A stretch of DNA of 15,303 nt, taken from Alphaproteobacteria bacterium (GTDB lineage: Bacteria; Pseudomonadota; Alphaproteobacteria; Rhizobiales; Aestuariivirgaceae). The position numbers and the translations under genes are program-made. This document shows positions 13,819 to 15,303 of this stretch, one piece after another; the first letter of the stretch is position 1, and each line of letters begins with the position of its first letter. The notes under the pieces were generated by a model that had not been told where the DNA came from, did no database searches, and was given only the letters and a program-made list of their open reading frames with translations. Where the stretch lies: positions 1 to 15,303 of the forward strand of contig JAPLOT010000076.1 in NCBI GenBank assembly GCA_026400595.1, given 5' to 3'.

Positions 13819-14492
13819 TGGTTGACGCTCTGCCCGGATGTGGGTTGCTGGGAGTTGCCAGTACCCTCGATGAGGTTGTCGAGGCCCTGGGTCTCATTGT
13901 TCTGGTAGCCGGTATCCGGCTGTGTGCCGGGCAGCGGCGGCGCGCCCGCCGCACCTTCCGGGTTGCGCTGCAGTGCTGTGTTGTTCAGGGTGTCGGCAAT
14001 GTCGGGTGGCATGAGGGCGAGCAGCGCTTCGCCGGTCGACTGGACCAGCGGCAGGCTGGTGGCCTCGCGCACCCAGACCTCCTGCTTGTCGAAGGGCAGC
14101 AGCCATCCGTAGAAGAGATAGGCGATGGCAACGAAGACGAAGCCGCGCGCCAGGCCGAAGATCAGGCCCAGCGTGCGGTCGAATCCGCCGACCGCCGAGT
14201 CGACAACCCAGTCGGAGATCTTCACGCTGATGATCGAGACGATGATCAGCACCAGCAGGAAGGCCGCCGCCGCAACCGCGATCTGGGCCAGGATCTCCTT
14301 TTCCAGATAGGGGACGTTCTGCATGGCCCAGGCCACGAGCTTCTCCTGCTTCAGCGCGAAATAGGCGGCGACCGCCGCAAGCGCCCAGGCGACCAGCGAA
14401 AGCATCTCGCGGGTGAAGCCGCGCATCAGCGCCAAGAGGCCCGAGATCGCCATGATGCCGAGGAGGATGAAATCGAAGAGGGTCAGCGACAT
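13815..14492 (-). CDS. cvpA: CvpA family membrane protein
   Basis: CvpA-family proteins are inner-membrane proteins first named for colicin V production in E. coli, where cvpA sits upstream of purF; later work ties them to envelope stress and bile resistance. The 225-aa protein has four likely helices (about residues 5-22, 30-47, 70-92 and 108-131), the RGFTREMLSLVAW motif after helix 1 and GGFDRTLGLIFGLARG before helix 4. The C-terminal tail from about 165 is hydrophilic and rich in Gly, Pro, Gln and Asn, longer than in the E. coli protein. It leads the cvpA-purF-SDR-hydratase operon and overlaps purF by four bases. Its 67-base upstream gap to radA contains TATAAG (complement of 14534-14539) without a convincing -35, so read-through from radA is possible. 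Confidence 0.93.
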   Translation of the reverse strand: MSLTLFDFILLGIMAISGLLALMRGFTREMLSLVAWALAAVAAYFALKQEKLVAWAMQNVPYLEKEILAQIAVAAAAFLLVLIIVSIISVKISDWVVDSAVGGFDRTLGLIFGLARGFVFVAIAYLFYGWLLPFDKQEVWVREATSLPLVQSTGEALLALMPPDIADTLNNTALQRNPEGAAGAPPLPGTQPDTGYQNNETQGLDNLIEGTGNSQQPTSGQSVNQ

Positions 14493-14559
14493 GCGGGTAC
14501 CTGTTCGGGGCGAACCATCTATGAGTCCGCCACCTTATAGAAAGCTTTTTGCCTGGGGA

Positions 14560-15303
14560 CTAGGCGATTCTCCGTTGTCCCCGGTCCTGTGCGGCCGACC
14601 AGGCGACCAGGTCCATGATGGTCTCCATGGGCTTCACCTTGAGGCCTTTCACGCCCGGCTGTTCGGCGGCCGCCGCGATGACGGCCTCCTTCAGGCCCAG
14701 CTTCTGGGCCTCCTTGAGGCGGGCCTCGGTCTGGCCCACCGGACGGATCGCGCCGGACAGCGCGATCTCGCCGAAAACCGCCGTGCCGGGCGGGATGACC
14801 GTGCCGGTGAGCGACGAGAGAAGTGCAGCTGCCACGGCCAGATCGGCAGCGGGCTCACGCACGCGCAACCCGCCTGCGACATTGAGATAGACATCGTTCT
14901 GGCCGATGGTCACGCCGGCGCGCGCCTCCAGCACCGCGAGGATCATGGCGAGTCGGTTGGAATCCCATCCCACCGTCGTGCGGCGCGGCGTTCCCAGGGG
15001 CGAAGGAGAGACCAGCGCCTGTACCTCGATGAGAAGCGGCCTGGTGCCCTCCATGCCGGCAAAGACCGCCGTGCCGGGAGTCGGCCGCTCGCCGGACCCC
15101 ATGAAGAGGCGCGAGGGATTGGTCACTTCCGCCAGTCCGCCGTCGGACATTTCGAAGACGCCGATCTCGTCGGTGGGACCGAAGCGGTTCTTCACCGCCC
15201 GGAGGATGCGGAACTGGTGGCCGCGATCACCTTCGAAATAGAGCACCGCATCGACCATGTGCTCGACGACCTTCGGTCCCGCGATCTGGCCGTCCTTTGT
15301 GAC
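14560..15303 (-). CDS. radA: DNA repair protein RadA, 3' part (5' end beyond the window)
   Basis: RadA is a RecA-related DnaB-like helicase that extends recombination intermediates. The last 247 codons are present, and the reading frame runs off the right edge. The fragment begins inside the ATPase domain near VTKDGQIAGPKVVEH and contains the diagnostic KNRFG motif (RAVKNRFGPTDEIGVFEM), then the C-terminal Lon-protease-like domain with VGWDSNRLAMILAVLEARAG, DVYLNVAGGLRV and FGEIALSGAIRPV. The N-terminal zinc finger and Walker A lie outside the window. Stop is TAG at 14560-14562. It is upstream of cvpA on the same strand, with 67 bases between them and no convincing terminator, so the two may share transcripts. 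The gene appears intact as far as seen. Confidence 0.96.
   Translation of the reverse strand, partial: VTKDGQIAGPKVVEHMVDAVLYFEGDRGHQFRILRAVKNRFGPTDEIGVFEMSDGGLAEVTNPSRLFMGSGERPTPGTAVFAGMEGTRPLLIEVQALVSPSPLGTPRRTTVGWDSNRLAMILAVLEARAGVTIGQNDVYLNVAGGLRVREPAADLAVAAALLSSLTGTVIPPGTAVFGEIALSGAIRPVGQTEARLKEAQKLGLKEAVIAAAAEQPGVKGLKVKPMETIMDLVAWSAAQDRGQRRIA

Noticed and set aside
11911..13908. A 665-codon open frame on the plus strand
   Set aside because: It lies opposite purF and the SDR, whose proteins are unmistakable. Its product is a His/Arg/Asp/Gly-rich shadow with no family marks, as expected from high-GC codon bias.

Overview
The window looks like a chromosomal segment of a high-GC alphaproteobacterium, probably of the Rhizobiales/Hyphomicrobiales type. 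The evidence is the housekeeping content (der behind a YfgM-like TPR protein, cvpA-purF followed by a short-chain dehydrogenase, radA upstream of cvpA), the alphaproteobacterial style of PurF, and dense coding with ATGA stop/start overlaps. I see no rRNA, tRNA, insertion sequence, phage gene, CRISPR array or origin, and no gene-free stretch over about 125 bases.

Layout. (a) 22-2756, minus strand: a CelD/BcsL-type acyltransferase, preceded by two tandem, mutually homologous ParA/MinD-like ATPases. One has an intact deviant Walker A; the other has lost the signature lysine. (b) 2835-5944: a divergent membrane-protein locus. Leftward are an ABA4-like (DUF4281) protein and an unrecognised seven-helix membrane protein. 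Rightward are a TetR-family regulator and two tandem NnrU-family membrane proteins. The 98-base divergent region carries two copies of the inverted repeat TTGAC-N3-GTCAA, centred exactly 21 bp apart, which are good candidate operators for the TetR protein. (c) 6011-8292: panB, then a Tat-exported multicopper-oxidase-fold protein that has lost nearly all copper ligands. (d) 8364-10855: a 51-aa predicted membrane protein, then a tight operon of YfgM-like TPR protein, short lipoprotein and der. (e) 10856-14492, minus strand: cvpA-purF-SDR-hydratase, linked by 4-bp overlaps or a 3-bp gap. (f) 14560-15303, minus strand: the 3' part of radA, cut by the window edge.

How the genes fit together. Regions d-f are mostly conserved housekeeping genes (ribosome assembly GTPase, purine synthesis entry step, recombination-associated RadA) with less predictable passengers. 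Region b is the most interesting accessory block: five genes from four families, apparently under one local repressor. ABA4 and NnrU are both families whose plant members act in carotenoid metabolism (neoxanthin formation and heme-dependent zeta-carotene isomerisation). No carotenoid gene is visible here, so any substrate is unknown. The paralogous ATPase pair and the copper-less oxidase-fold protein are the other items that deserve follow-up.
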